Notes: a model not told the origin generated them from the letters alone. A stretch of DNA of 30,378 nt from JBLYYQ01 sp048550035 (GCA_048550035.1 JBLYYQ010000063.1:1-30378), one strand, 5' to 3'; numbered from the stretch's first letter, positions 8,100-16,837 are shown. Program-made: numbers and translations.

Positions 8100-8879
8100 A
8101 TGAACGCTCGTATTCTAAAACAAAAGTTTATAGCTAAAGATGTTTTCTTAACAACATTGCAGGTAGAATCAAAATTTAGGCGACCAGAAGCTGGCTCATT
8201 TGTGATGATTAAGGTTAACAACTTATCAGATCCATACCTTCGCCGTCCATTCTCAATTGCATCCTATTCAGAAGATAATAGTACTATTGAAATACTGGTC
8301 AAAATCGTAGGTAAGACAAGCGAGCTTTTGGGCAACTGTGAGGTTGGAGCTGAAATAGATGTTGTAGGTCCGTTTGGGAAAAGATTTTTTGAAAAACCAA
8401 CTTTTAATTTTCAATCACTCTGGTTAGTAGCAGGTGGAACAGGTGTGGCACCATTCTTAACATTCGTTGAGCAAAATTTGGATATCATACCAAAAATGGA
8501 ACTCTTTATCGGCGCTAAAGATCAGAAGAGCCTCTTCTTATATGAGCGATTCAAATCTTTAGGAATCAAGGTTTCTGCTGCAACAGAAGATGCAAGCTCT
8601 CATTACGAGGGGATGGTAACTGATCTGATTGCCAATAGACTACTTGATAAGAGTAATATCCCAGAGCTGATCTACGGTTGCGGTCCGTTGCCGATGATGA
8701 AAGCTCTCTCAAAACTAAGTGACAACTATAATATTCCACTCTATCTTTCATTAGAGAATATGATGGGTTGCGGATTTGGGGTATGTCTTGGTTGTGTTCA
8801 AAAAGCTCAAGGAGAGGAGTCTTATCATACTGTCTGTGTTGACGGACCTGTTTTTAATATTGAGAGGATACTGATTTAA
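8100..8879 (+). CDS. pyrK: Dihydroorotate dehydrogenase electron-transfer subunit
   Basis: FAD and 2Fe-2S subunit that passes electrons from dihydroorotate oxidation to NAD in class 1B dihydroorotate dehydrogenase. In 259 residues it has the FAD-binding RRPFSIAS (48-55), the NAD-domain VAGGTGVAPF (110-119) and a C-terminal cluster motif with Cys224, Cys229, Cys232 and Cys246. It starts 3 bp after hemC and ends 3 bp before pyrD. The adjacent class 1 pyrD makes the PyrK assignment firm over other ferredoxin reductase-like proteins. Confidence 0.94.
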   Translation: MNARILKQKFIAKDVFLTTLQVESKFRRPEAGSFVMIKVNNLSDPYLRRPFSIASYSEDNSTIEILVKIVGKTSELLGNCEVGAEIDVVGPFGKRFFEKPTFNFQSLWLVAGGTGVAPFLTFVEQNLDIIPKMELFIGAKDQKSLFLYERFKSLGIKVSAATEDASSHYEGMVTDLIANRLLDKSNIPELIYGCGPLPMMKALSKLSDNYNIPLYLSLENMMGCGFGVCLGCVQKAQGEESYHTVCVDGPVFNIERILI

Positions 8880-8882
8880 TTT

Positions 8883-9794
8883 ATGGCTGATCTTACTGTA
8901 AAGATTGCAAATATAAATTTCGCTAATCCGATATTAGGGGCATCTGGGACATTTGGGTATGGTAACTCATTTGAGCAGTTTTATCCGTTGGATGAGATTG
9001 GCGGATTTGTAACTAAAGGATTGTCGATCTTACCTATGAGTGGCAACCCTACACCACGAATGATCGAAACTCCATCAGGATTATTAAACTCAATAGGTCT
9101 GCAAAATATTGGATTTGAAAAATTCAAGAATCAGGTTATACCATCATTGAAGATCAAAAAGTGTAAAATGTTGGTCAACATCTTTGCAACCTCTGTTGAC
9201 GGTTATGCTCTACTTACGAAGAAAGTAACTGATCTAGAGTTGGTTTCTGGAATTGAATTAAATATATCTTGTCCGAATGTACGAAAGGGAGGGATTATTT
9301 TTGGCTCTGATCCTATTGAGAGTAAAAAGGTGATTGCTGCCTGCAGAGCGGCCACCGATCTGCCTCTATTTGTAAAGCTATCACCTAATGTAACCGACAT
9401 CAAAGAGTTTGCACATATCGGCGAATCTGAAGGGGCCGATGGGTTGTCCTTAATTAATACTGTTCGAGGTATGGCAATAGATATTCTAAAAGAATCTCCT
9501 TCCCTTGCAAATATTAAAGGGGGACTCTCTGGACCTGCAATCAAGCCTATTGCATTAAGTATGATCTGGGATGCTTATGAGGCTGTGAAGATACCTATCA
9601 TTGGAATTGGAGGAATTACTAATGCATCTGATGTGGTCGAATTTTTAATGGCAGGCGCTTCTGCTGTACAGATTGGATCGCATAACTTTGTTGACCCAAC
9701 AATCGTACATTCAATTATTGATGAGCTTGATATATTGCTTGAGAGACTCAATTATAATTCTGTCACCGATATCATTGGTCTAGCAGCTAGATAG
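8883..9794 (+). CDS. pyrD: Dihydroorotate dehydrogenase, class 1B catalytic subunit
   Basis: FMN enzyme oxidising dihydroorotate to orotate; works as a heterotetramer with PyrK. The 303 residues include NPILGASGTFGYG (15-27), GFVTKGLS (41-48), TPSGLLNSIGLQN (63-75), the catalytic base Cys130 in NISCPNV, FVKLSPNV near residue 160, and the FMN-phosphate region GIGGI...GASAVQIGS. Cys rather than Ser as base marks the soluble class 1 enzyme. Last gene of the plus-strand run; its stop overlaps the tail of the convergent ATPase gene by 8 bp, leaving no room for an independent terminator. Confidence 0.97.
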   Translation: MADLTVKIANINFANPILGASGTFGYGNSFEQFYPLDEIGGFVTKGLSILPMSGNPTPRMIETPSGLLNSIGLQNIGFEKFKNQVIPSLKIKKCKMLVNIFATSVDGYALLTKKVTDLELVSGIELNISCPNVRKGGIIFGSDPIESKKVIAACRAATDLPLFVKLSPNVTDIKEFAHIGESEGADGLSLINTVRGMAIDILKESPSLANIKGGLSGPAIKPIALSMIWDAYEAVKIPIIGIGGITNASDVVEFLMAGASAVQIGSHNFVDPTIVHSIIDELDILLERLNYNSVTDIIGLAAR

Positions 9795-11625
9795 CGCAGT
9801 TAAATGTTCGTAGAAAATCGACCGATATATTACCTGCTAGTACATGCATAACTACAGTTTGGCGGATGGTTCTCATCCCATTCAAGAGAGCAGCAGGACG
9901 AAGGTCGACTGCTCGTCCATTTCCTCGAATGATCTCTTTTATTGTGCTATTATTACCTAATAGCTCATAGACTCCAACACTCCCGATATAGCCACTACTA
10001 TTACACCTCCTACAACCTACCGCCCTAAATAGCGTTAAGGTTGGAATGTTAACCTGTAACTCTACCCAGAGATTTTCTCCATAACTTTTAATCAAGCTTT
10101 GAATATCATAATAGGTTGGTCTATATGATTCTTTGCAATGGTTACAAAGTTGAGGAATTACCTGCTGTGAAACGACTAGCTTTAAAATGTTAGATAGTCT
10201 TAGCTTGTCTTTTGCTTCCTTTGTCAGCTCAACTACTGCTTCAATCGAATTTTCAGCTTTAATTAGTGCAAAGCAGAGCTTGCCTGACTCTGCAACATTA
10301 ATCAGACTATTTAGCAACTGTTCACCCTGAATTTCTCCTGCCAAAATTATATCTGCATCACTGCCGGTTAAGATATCCAATGCCTCTTTCTTGGCATTCT
10401 CATTATTATCTTTTAAGAAAATATTTTTGACATCCCTGTGAGAAAATTTTGCAGGAGTTTCTAGATTCCAGACCTTCTTACTGCTATTTATAACATGATT
10501 GAACATTGAATATAGGGTGGTTGTTGCATTAGATCTATCTGCACCTGCAGCTACTATTAGCCCCTTGCTTGATTGAAGGTTACTTTCCAATAGTGATAAC
10601 TGATTGTGGCTCATACCGAGCCTATTAATAGGGGTCAACTCAACCTCTTGGATACGGTCAAGGATGACATCTTCTGATTCTGAAGAGGTTGGTACTACTG
10701 TAACCTTATATTTTATCTTACGATTGTCAACTAGATTGACTAATAATTCTCCTTGACTAATAACTCCAGCACGGCTCTTAGAAAGTCCACTCTCATCTTT
10801 AATATAGTTAATGAACCTCTCCTTAAAAGAGACCGGAATGGTTCTATAGTTTATACATTGACCATTAATTCTTAACCTTATTAGAAGCGGTTCTGATTCC
10901 TTTGATGCCTCAAGGTGAATGGCAGTTATATTACGATCAATTACCATCTTAGAAATCTTATCGAGCGCCATTGCTTCAACTAATATATCATTGTTCCCTA
11001 AGATGGATTTAGCCTTTGCGACCCTCTCTAGAATGGAATCTTTACTCTCATTATAAATATCGCTTACTAATTTTGTCGGATTGGAAATTCCGATTGATCC
11101 GTTACTTGCCGTTGCTAGTCTATTATAAAGATTTTTAATTAAATTATGAATATCACTCTCGATTGCCAATGAGATCTGGTATTCGATCCCTGTAATAATC
11201 TTATCTAGTGCTAACTCACCTACTAAACTAGCTGGTGAGTTTGATAGAATTATTAGCTGATTATCTATAACTTTATATGGAACAAAACATTTTGCTTCCA
11301 TCAACTTAAATGGTTCATCAAGCTCTAAATATTGCAGTAGCTCAATAGGAGGGGTATAGTCTCTATTGCAATCGATATAATCAACATTGTGAGAGCTTGC
11401 GATAGCTTCCAACAGTTCAACTTTACCTATCATCTTACTGTTTATAAGATACTCTGCAATATCAATGAATTTTAAATATGAAATATTGATCGCTTTTTCT
11501 AATTCTTCTTCTGAGATTAAATTCTTCTTCAAAAGAGTTAAAAACTGTCGATCAGTTTTATGTTGCAAGGATGAATTAGAATTTAAGTTCTCCTCTTTTT
11601 CATTTTTTAGTAGGGTTATTTTCAT
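9787..11625 (-). CDS. GspE/PilB-family secretion ATPase homologue with degenerate P-loop
   Basis: A 612-residue open frame with the layout of type II secretion/type IV pilus assembly ATPases. It has a GspE N-terminal (MshEN-like) domain at about 28-165, a second N-domain at 215-330 and an ATPase core at 345-600. The Walker A site, GPTGSGK(S/T) in the family, reads GADRSNATT (361-369): the nucleotide-binding lysine is Ala367 and a glycine is Asn366. The Asp box reads NLETPAKF and the His box SGKLCFALIKAEN, both altered. The Walker B-like DIILAGE (425-431) and the zinc tetracysteine C494/C497 and C538/C541 are kept. No pilus or secretion gene is nearby. A regulatory or structural pseudo-ATPase is inferred. 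AAGAGGAG precedes ATG 11625. Confidence 0.85.
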   Translation of the reverse strand: MKITLLKNEKEENLNSNSSLQHKTDRQFLTLLKKNLISEEELEKAINISYLKFIDIAEYLINSKMIGKVELLEAIASSHNVDYIDCNRDYTPPIELLQYLELDEPFKLMEAKCFVPYKVIDNQLIILSNSPASLVGELALDKIITGIEYQISLAIESDIHNLIKNLYNRLATASNGSIGISNPTKLVSDIYNESKDSILERVAKAKSILGNNDILVEAMALDKISKMVIDRNITAIHLEASKESEPLLIRLRINGQCINYRTIPVSFKERFINYIKDESGLSKSRAGVISQGELLVNLVDNRKIKYKVTVVPTSSESEDVILDRIQEVELTPINRLGMSHNQLSLLESNLQSSKGLIVAAGADRSNATTTLYSMFNHVINSSKKVWNLETPAKFSHRDVKNIFLKDNNENAKKEALDILTGSDADIILAGEIQGEQLLNSLINVAESGKLCFALIKAENSIEAVVELTKEAKDKLRLSNILKLVVSQQVIPQLCNHCKESYRPTYYDIQSLIKSYGENLWVELQVNIPTLTLFRAVGCRRCNSSGYIGSVGVYELLGNNSTIKEIIRGNGRAVDLRPAALLNGMRTIRQTVVMHVLAGNISVDFLRTFNCAI

Positions 11626-11741
11626 ACTACCTATAGCTCCTCTTAATAACTTCGCAACATCTTTTGTTGCATCCTTACTAAGTTGTATAGCCCCTATTTA
11701 CTTTTTAAGGTTACTTAAAATAGGTAAGTTCTCCTCTTTTT
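11584..11741. repeat. Pair of 17-bp direct repeats flanking the ATPase gene leader
   Basis: TAAGTTCTCCTCTTTTT occurs at 11584-11600, inside the 5' end of the ATPase gene, and again at 11725-11741 in its upstream spacer, 141 bp apart. On the minus strand both read as a purine-rich AAGAGGAG stretch resembling a ribosome site. Seen directly; function unknown. Confidence 0.6.
11654..11724 (-). promoter_or_regulatory. Structured leader of the GspE-like gene
   Basis: Two stem-loops lie upstream of ATG 11625: GCAACA/TGTTGC (11654-11659 and 11665-11670, 5-nt loop) and TTTTAAG/CTTAAAA (11703-11709 and 11714-11720, 4-nt loop), the latter extended by CCTA/TAGG. On the minus strand the first hairpin includes a possible 9-codon reading frame MQQKMLRSY. 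They may form an untranslated leader; no known RNA family was recognised. Confidence 0.3.
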
Positions 11742-11771
11742 TTTATGCAAAAGAGACAACCTAATCTGGAC

Positions 11772-11814
11772 TTGGAATAGTTCGTTCCAATCTGTATGAA
11801 AATATTACAGATTG
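11772..11814 (+). promoter_or_regulatory. Candidate oppD promoter with two overlapping palindromes
   Basis: TTGGAA (11772-11777) and TATGAA (11795-11800), spaced 17 bp, form a plausible promoter. TTGGAA-N7-TTCCAA (11772-11790) covers the -35 box, and CAATCTGTA-N9-TACAGATTG (11788-11796 and 11806-11814) covers the -10 box and start. Perfect dyads over both boxes are what a repressor operator would look like. Regulator unknown. Confidence 0.4.
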
Positions 11815-11845
11815 ATATTCTGCTATGGATGGTTAATATTGTTTC

Positions 11846-12808
11846 ATGGTTAAATTGTTAAATATTGAATCGCTCACTATTGAGTTTAGTCGAGATGGAG
11901 ATCGCGGGACTGCACTAAATAATCTCTCATTAAGAGTTGACCAGACTGAATCATTAGGAGTTGTTGGCGAATCTGGTTCTGGTAAAACATTGCTAGGATT
12001 GTCGATACTTAACTTAGCCCCGCGGCAAGCAATAATTAAAAGTGGAAAAATTTTCTTCAATGGAAAAGATATACTAAGTAGTAGCGAAAAAGAGTTGCAG
12101 TCGATCAGAGGCAAAGAGATAAGTATGATATTTCAAGAGCCTCTGAGTGCTCTTAATCCTGTATTCAAGATTGGGGATCAGATTGGTGAAGTAGTTGAGA
12201 TTCATGAAAAAAATAGGAGCAACGACTATGTCTACTCAAAAGTTGTTCAGATTTTAAAGAGTGTTCAGATTCCAGACCCAGAAAAGGTCTATCACTCATA
12301 TCCGCATCAACTATCAGGCGGGCTAAGGCAGAGAGTTATGATTGCGATTGCTCTTGTCCTCTCTCCATCACTTATCATTGCAGATGAGCCGACTACCGCA
12401 TTAGATGTTACTATTCAGGCTGAGATACTAGATCTGATTAAAGATATCCAAAATAGATTCCAGTCGACTTTTATAATCATATCGCACGATATTGCTGTTG
12501 TAGGTTCAATATGCAAAAATATTGCCGTTATGTATGCAGGGAGAGTTGTAGAGCTAGCTAGCAGTAGTAATATTACCTTATCACCTAAACATCCCTACAG
12601 TCAGGCATTGTTGAACTCAGTACCATCGCGGCGTAACCTCAATCAATATTTAACAGAAATCAAGGGTGAACCGCCAGATATTTTCAATCTCCCAGAAGGT
12701 TGTTCGTTCCATCCTAGATGCAAAGATATGATTCCAATATGCAAAAAAGAGAAGCCACCAACTATTCTATTAGACGATGCTATGGTTGAATGCTGGCTAT
12801 ATCAATAG
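11846..12808 (+). CDS. Oligopeptide/dipeptide ABC transporter ATP-binding protein (OppD/DppD type)
   Basis: Energises peptide import on the cytoplasmic face of a permease. The 320 residues show Walker A GESGSGKT (41-48), the Q-loop in MIFQEPLSALNP, the signature LSGGLRQR, Walker B LIIADEPTTALD, the ISHD switch histidine and the peptide-transporter C-terminal domain with HPYSQALLNSVP and GCSFHPRCK. It is the D-type subunit; no F-type partner, permease or binding protein is adjacent, so it must work with distant genes. Divergent from the GspE-like gene. Its 3' end overlaps kdsD tail-to-tail by 7 bp. Confidence 0.92.
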   Translation: MVKLLNIESLTIEFSRDGDRGTALNNLSLRVDQTESLGVVGESGSGKTLLGLSILNLAPRQAIIKSGKIFFNGKDILSSSEKELQSIRGKEISMIFQEPLSALNPVFKIGDQIGEVVEIHEKNRSNDYVYSKVVQILKSVQIPDPEKVYHSYPHQLSGGLRQRVMIAIALVLSPSLIIADEPTTALDVTIQAEILDLIKDIQNRFQSTFIIISHDIAVVGSICKNIAVMYAGRVVELASSSNITLSPKHPYSQALLNSVPSRRNLNQYLTEIKGEPPDIFNLPEGCSFHPRCKDMIPICKKEKPPTILLDDAMVECWLYQ

Positions 12809-13788
12809 TGTGACCTTATAAGATCGTGCAATCTTAATATCGCAACAGGTCTACCCTTATCATCAATTACAGGGAGTGTAGATATTTGTGAATTGCGTTG
12901 TTCCATAAGATCAAGCGCAACTGCCGATGACTCACCTAAAGTAATTGTTATCGGTTTTTTAGTCATAAATAAATTTACTTTCTTATTTAATGTCTGATAG
13001 TCAAAATCAACTAAGATCCGTTTTACATCACCATCGGTCATAAAGCCTGTTAAGCTGTTTTGATTATTTACGATGTTGATAGCCCCCATTTTCTTCTCAA
13101 TTAAAATTAGGAGTGCATCTTTTAATAGACTATTTTCATTGCAGATTGGATTGTTTTCAGTATCGACAATATCAGAGACTTTTTTTGTTAATATGGCGCC
13201 AAGCTTACCGCCAGGGTGGTATTTTGCAAATTTTTCTGGCTTGAAATTTGATGCGACCATCAATCCACTTGCCAATGCATCTCCTATGGTTAATGTTGCG
13301 CTAGTTGATGCCATTGGGGCTAGGTTTAAGGGGCATCCTTCTAGCTTTACATCCAACTCAAGATCAACATCTGCCCCTTTAGCTAAGCTTGAGGATCTAT
13401 CATTGGTAATTGCGATAGTTTTATTATTACTCTTCTGAAGAAATGATAGAACCTCTAGTAGTTCTTTGGTTTCACCACTTTTCGAGATTAGTATAGCAGC
13501 ATCATCTTTTCCCAACACACCCATATCGCCATGAAGTGCATCGCCAGCATGAATGAAGATGGCATTTCTCCCGACACTTGAAAAGGTTGCCGCTATCTTA
13601 GCCCCAATTAGCCCAGATTTACCTAGTCCGATTGTAAATATTTTACCCTTACATTCTAATAATATATTAATTGCCTCTGCAAACTCATTACTATCTGGCA
13701 ATGCTATTAGCCTCGTTAAAGCATCTCTTTCCACTTCGATAAGATTTCTGGCAGCAAGTTGCACTTTTTTAAAAAGTTCTCTATCCAT
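12802..13788 (-). CDS. kdsD: Arabinose-5-phosphate isomerase (KdsD/KpsF/GutQ family)
   Basis: Converts ribulose-5-phosphate to arabinose-5-phosphate, the first step to Kdo of lipopolysaccharide. In 328 residues there is an N-terminal SIS sugar-isomerase domain (about 35-170) with FTIGLGKSGLIGAKIA, FIHAGDALHGDMGVL and ISKSGET, the linker YHPGGKLGAIL, then two CBS domains (about 205-328). This domain order is diagnostic. It implies a Gram-negative envelope. No other Kdo gene is in the window. It is divergent from the aminotransferase gene at 13871. Confidence 0.94.
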   Translation of the reverse strand: MDRELFKKVQLAARNLIEVERDALTRLIALPDSNEFAEAINILLECKGKIFTIGLGKSGLIGAKIAATFSSVGRNAIFIHAGDALHGDMGVLGKDDAAILISKSGETKELLEVLSFLQKSNNKTIAITNDRSSSLAKGADVDLELDVKLEGCPLNLAPMASTSATLTIGDALASGLMVASNFKPEKFAKYHPGGKLGAILTKKVSDIVDTENNPICNENSLLKDALLILIEKKMGAINIVNNQNSLTGFMTDGDVKRILVDFDYQTLNKKVNLFMTKKPITITLGESSAVALDLMEQRNSQISTLPVIDDKGRPVAILRLHDLIRSHY

Positions 13789-13870
13789 AATCTGTTCTTT
13801 CTCTTTTTTCTATAAAAATAGTCTACTTTTCATACTACTTTTAAATCCTAATCTGTTCTAAACTATTTTT

Positions 13871-15073
13871 ATGACGATTGCAGATAATATTAGAAAAAAA
13901 CTTGATGATAGCTCTTGGATTCGGAAAATGTTTGAAGAGGGATCAAGGTTAAAAGGATCTTTAGGTGATGACCAAGTTTATGATCTATCGCTTGGCAACC
14001 CTATTTTAGAGCCACCAGATAAGATTAAAGATGAGCTAAGGGAGATTGTCGCATTAGATCGGAAAGGGATGAGCCGCTATATGTCAAATAGTGGCTTTGA
14101 GTCAGTCCGTAGCAAAATTGCAACCGTATGTTCTAGCAGTTACAAGAAGAACTTTAAAGCTGATAATGTAGTGATGACCGCAGGTGCGGCTGGGGGATTG
14201 AATGTCGCCTTGAAAACTATTATTGATCCAGATGATGAGATTATTATTATAGCACCCTATTTTCCTGACTATATTTTTTATGTTGAAAACTGTAATGGGA
14301 AAATAGTCATTGCAGATAGCCTTGAATCTGATTTTTCTCTTGATATTGGCGCTATTGAATCAAAACTATCGAGTAAAACGAGGGGAATCATAATCAATTC
14401 TCCTAATAATCCAACCGGTGCAATATATTCAAAATCATCACTTGAAGCATTGGCAAGTCTCCTAAAATCAAAATCAGAAGAGAATCAACGGATTATATAT
14501 ATGATTGCTGATGATCCGTACAGGAAGATTCTGTTTGATGGTGCACAAGTTCCTGACTTATTTGGGATATATCAGAATTTGATAATTTGTAGATCATTTT
14601 CCAAAGAGTTAGGTCTTGCAGGCGAACGGATTGGATTTATGGTAATTAGTCCTGAAATTGATGATTATCAACAAGTTTATGCTGGTGCAACATTTGCTAA
14701 TCGGACATTAGGCTTTGTAAACGCTCCTGCACTAATGCAACAGGTAGTGGCAAATTTCATAGATTATCAACCATCGTGCGTTGAGTATGAAGAGAATCGC
14801 AACTTTTTAGTTAGCAGTTTAAGATTAATCGGATATGAGTTTATCGCTCCTGCTGGTGGATTTTATCTTTTCGTTAAGAGCCCGCTTGATGATGAGTTAG
14901 AATTTGTTAAACTTTTGAAGGAATATAATATTTTGGTAGTCCCAGGTAGAGGTTTTGGAAAGAAAGGATACATCCGTTTGGCCTTTTGTGTTAATATGGC
15001 GACGCTAGAAGGGGCGATGGATGGTTTCAATAAAGGATATCAGAAAGCTATTCGATTAAACCAGAAGCGGTAA
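13871..15073 (+). CDS. PLP-dependent aminotransferase, class I/II
   Basis: A 400-residue fold-type I aminotransferase. Visible landmarks are LSLGNPILEPP near residue 40, the cofactor region MTAGAAGGLNVAL, NSPNNPTGAIY near residue 178, and the PLP lysine motif RSFSKELGLAGERIG with its substrate-carboxylate arginine region later (GYIRLAF). It differs clearly from the aspartate aminotransferase paralogue 570 bp downstream, and its amino donor cannot be told from the sequence. It leads a likely operon with coaD and the second aminotransferase (57- and 30-bp gaps). Confidence 0.88.
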   Translation: MTIADNIRKKLDDSSWIRKMFEEGSRLKGSLGDDQVYDLSLGNPILEPPDKIKDELREIVALDRKGMSRYMSNSGFESVRSKIATVCSSSYKKNFKADNVVMTAGAAGGLNVALKTIIDPDDEIIIIAPYFPDYIFYVENCNGKIVIADSLESDFSLDIGAIESKLSSKTRGIIINSPNNPTGAIYSKSSLEALASLLKSKSEENQRIIYMIADDPYRKILFDGAQVPDLFGIYQNLIICRSFSKELGLAGERIGFMVISPEIDDYQQVYAGATFANRTLGFVNAPALMQQVVANFIDYQPSCVEYEENRNFLVSSLRLIGYEFIAPAGGFYLFVKSPLDDELEFVKLLKEYNILVVPGRGFGKKGYIRLAFCVNMATLEGAMDGFNKGYQKAIRLNQKR

Positions 15074-15130
15074 ATAGTTGTGGCTAATCGATTTTTTAAC
15101 AATATTTTTTAATATGGTGAAAGTTATATA

Positions 15131-15610
15131 ATGTTAAGAGCAGTCTATCCTGGCACATTTGATCCTGTTTCATCTGGTCATATTGATCTTATGAGACGAG
15201 GTACCACCCTGTTTGATGAAGTGATTGTTGCCGTTGCTCTTAATGAGAACAAAGCGCCAACATTTAACATAGATGAGCGTGTAGGCTTTATAGAAGATGC
15301 TACCAAAGATTTCGGTAATATTAGAGCTGTTGCATTTGATGGTCTGTTAGTTGATTTCCTAGAACAGGTTGATGCAAGAATAATTTTAAAAGGGTTGCGG
15401 GCTGTTTCTGATTTTGAATATGAATTACAGATGTCATCAATTAATCGTCGTCTCTCATCAAAGGTTGAGACAGTACTAATGATGCCATCAGAGAAGTATT
15501 CATTCGTATCTTCTACTGTAATAAGAGAGATTGCAATGCTAGGAGGTGATGTATCGTCGATAGCACCTGCCAATGTAGTAAAGGCACTTAAAATTCGATA
15601 CAGTAAATAA
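15131..15610 (+). CDS. coaD: Phosphopantetheine adenylyltransferase
   Basis: Transfers AMP from ATP to 4'-phosphopantetheine in coenzyme A synthesis. The 159-residue protein has the family length and AVYPGTFDPVSSGHIDLM with the nucleotidyltransferase histidine His17. KGLRAVSDFEYELQM near residue 87 and the ISSTxIRE-type motif YSFVSSTVIREIA near residue 122 are also present. It sits between two aminotransferase genes on the same strand. Confidence 0.97.
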   Translation: MLRAVYPGTFDPVSSGHIDLMRRGTTLFDEVIVAVALNENKAPTFNIDERVGFIEDATKDFGNIRAVAFDGLLVDFLEQVDARIILKGLRAVSDFEYELQMSSINRRLSSKVETVLMMPSEKYSFVSSTVIREIAMLGGDVSSIAPANVVKALKIRYSK

Positions 15611-15640
15611 TTTTTTTTAGAGCATGAAAGGGTTGAAACA

Positions 15641-16837
15641 ATGGTTGAATTATCATCTCGCTTAAAACTGATTAAACCGTCAGCTACAATGGAGATAACT
15701 GCTAAGGCTAAAGCGTTAAAGGCATCCGGTGTTGATATTATCGGATTTGGTGCTGGCGAGCCTGACTTTGGAACGCCAGATTTTGTCAAAGATGCGGCAA
15801 TCAAGGCATTAAACGATGGTCAGACAAAGTATACAGATGCAGCAGGTATGCCAGCGTTAAGAGAGGAGCTAGCATCGTTTTATAAAAGGAGTGAAAATCT
15901 AGATTACAAAGCTAGTAATACCATTATCACGGCAGGTGGCAAACAGGCGCTCTACAATCTACTGCAGGCGATTATCTCTAAAGGAGATGAGGTTATTATC
16001 CCCGCTCCTTACTGGGTATCATATCCTGATATGACACTATTGGCAGAAGGTGTTCCTATTATTTTAGATACGGATGAAAAAGATAACTTCGCTATTGATC
16101 CAGATAAACTTGAAAGTTTAATCACAAGTAAGACTAAAGCAATTATTCTCAATTCTCCTTCCAATCCATCAGGAGCGGTATTTGATGAATCTACCCTTGT
16201 CGCAGTATCAAAGATTGCTCTTAAGCATGATCTATTAGTTATTGCAGATGAAATATACAAAGATATCTATTATGGAGATCGACCACTGAGGTCTCTCCCT
16301 TTCTATCATGATGAGATTAGGAAAAACCTTGTAATTGTATCTGGACTATCAAAGAATTTCTCCATGACAGGGTGGCGGATAGGATGGGCATTAGCCGATG
16401 AGAAGATCATCAAAGCACTCTCTACAATACAGGGTCAATCGACTTCAAATCCTGTTACATTTTCTCAGTATGGCGCCCTTGCAGCATTAAAAGAGGGACC
16501 AACTCATATCAAAGAGTGGGTTGCCCAGTTTAAAGAAAGGCGTGATCTTTTGGTCGATCAATTGTCTAACATTGAGGGGATCTCTACACTCACACCTGAT
16601 GGAGCATTCTACCTATTTCCAAATATCTCTGGTTGGTTTGGAAAGAGATGGAACGATTTGATCTTAAAAGATAGCTTTGATGTCACAAAGTTTTTACTAG
16701 AAGAGGCCGAAATTGCAGTAGTACCAGGCGCTGTTTTTGGGGCAGATAATAATATTAGAATCTCATATGCACTCAGGATGGAACAGATTAGCGAAGGGAT
16801 TGAGCGGATCAAACGGGTAGCTAAATTGTTAAAATAG
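15641..16837 (+). CDS. aspC: Aspartate aminotransferase, class I (type 1b-like)
   Basis: Interconverts aspartate and oxaloacetate with glutamate and 2-oxoglutarate. In 398 residues it shows SATMEITAKAKAL near residue 13, GFGAGEPDFGTP (35-46), the cofactor turn GGKQALYNLL, APYWVSYPDM, NSPSNPSGAVF, ADEIYKDIYYG and the PLP lysine in SGLSKNFSMTGWRIGW. The N-terminal pattern is typical of prokaryotic aspartate aminotransferases, some of which also act on prephenate. An AAAGGG site precedes the ATG. Oxaloacetate links it to the citrate synthase gene 1 kb away, though transcription is separate. Confidence 0.92.
   Translation: MVELSSRLKLIKPSATMEITAKAKALKASGVDIIGFGAGEPDFGTPDFVKDAAIKALNDGQTKYTDAAGMPALREELASFYKRSENLDYKASNTIITAGGKQALYNLLQAIISKGDEVIIPAPYWVSYPDMTLLAEGVPIILDTDEKDNFAIDPDKLESLITSKTKAIILNSPSNPSGAVFDESTLVAVSKIALKHDLLVIADEIYKDIYYGDRPLRSLPFYHDEIRKNLVIVSGLSKNFSMTGWRIGWALADEKIIKALSTIQGQSTSNPVTFSQYGALAALKEGPTHIKEWVAQFKERRDLLVDQLSNIEGISTLTPDGAFYLFPNISGWFGKRWNDLILKDSFDVTKFLLEEAEIAVVPGAVFGADNNIRISYALRMEQISEGIERIKRVAKLLK

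Noticed and set aside
11792..11810. CTGT...ACAG dyad as a LexA (SOS) box.
   Set aside because: The spacing is 11 bases, not the 8 of the E. coli-type box, and neither flanking gene is a repair gene.
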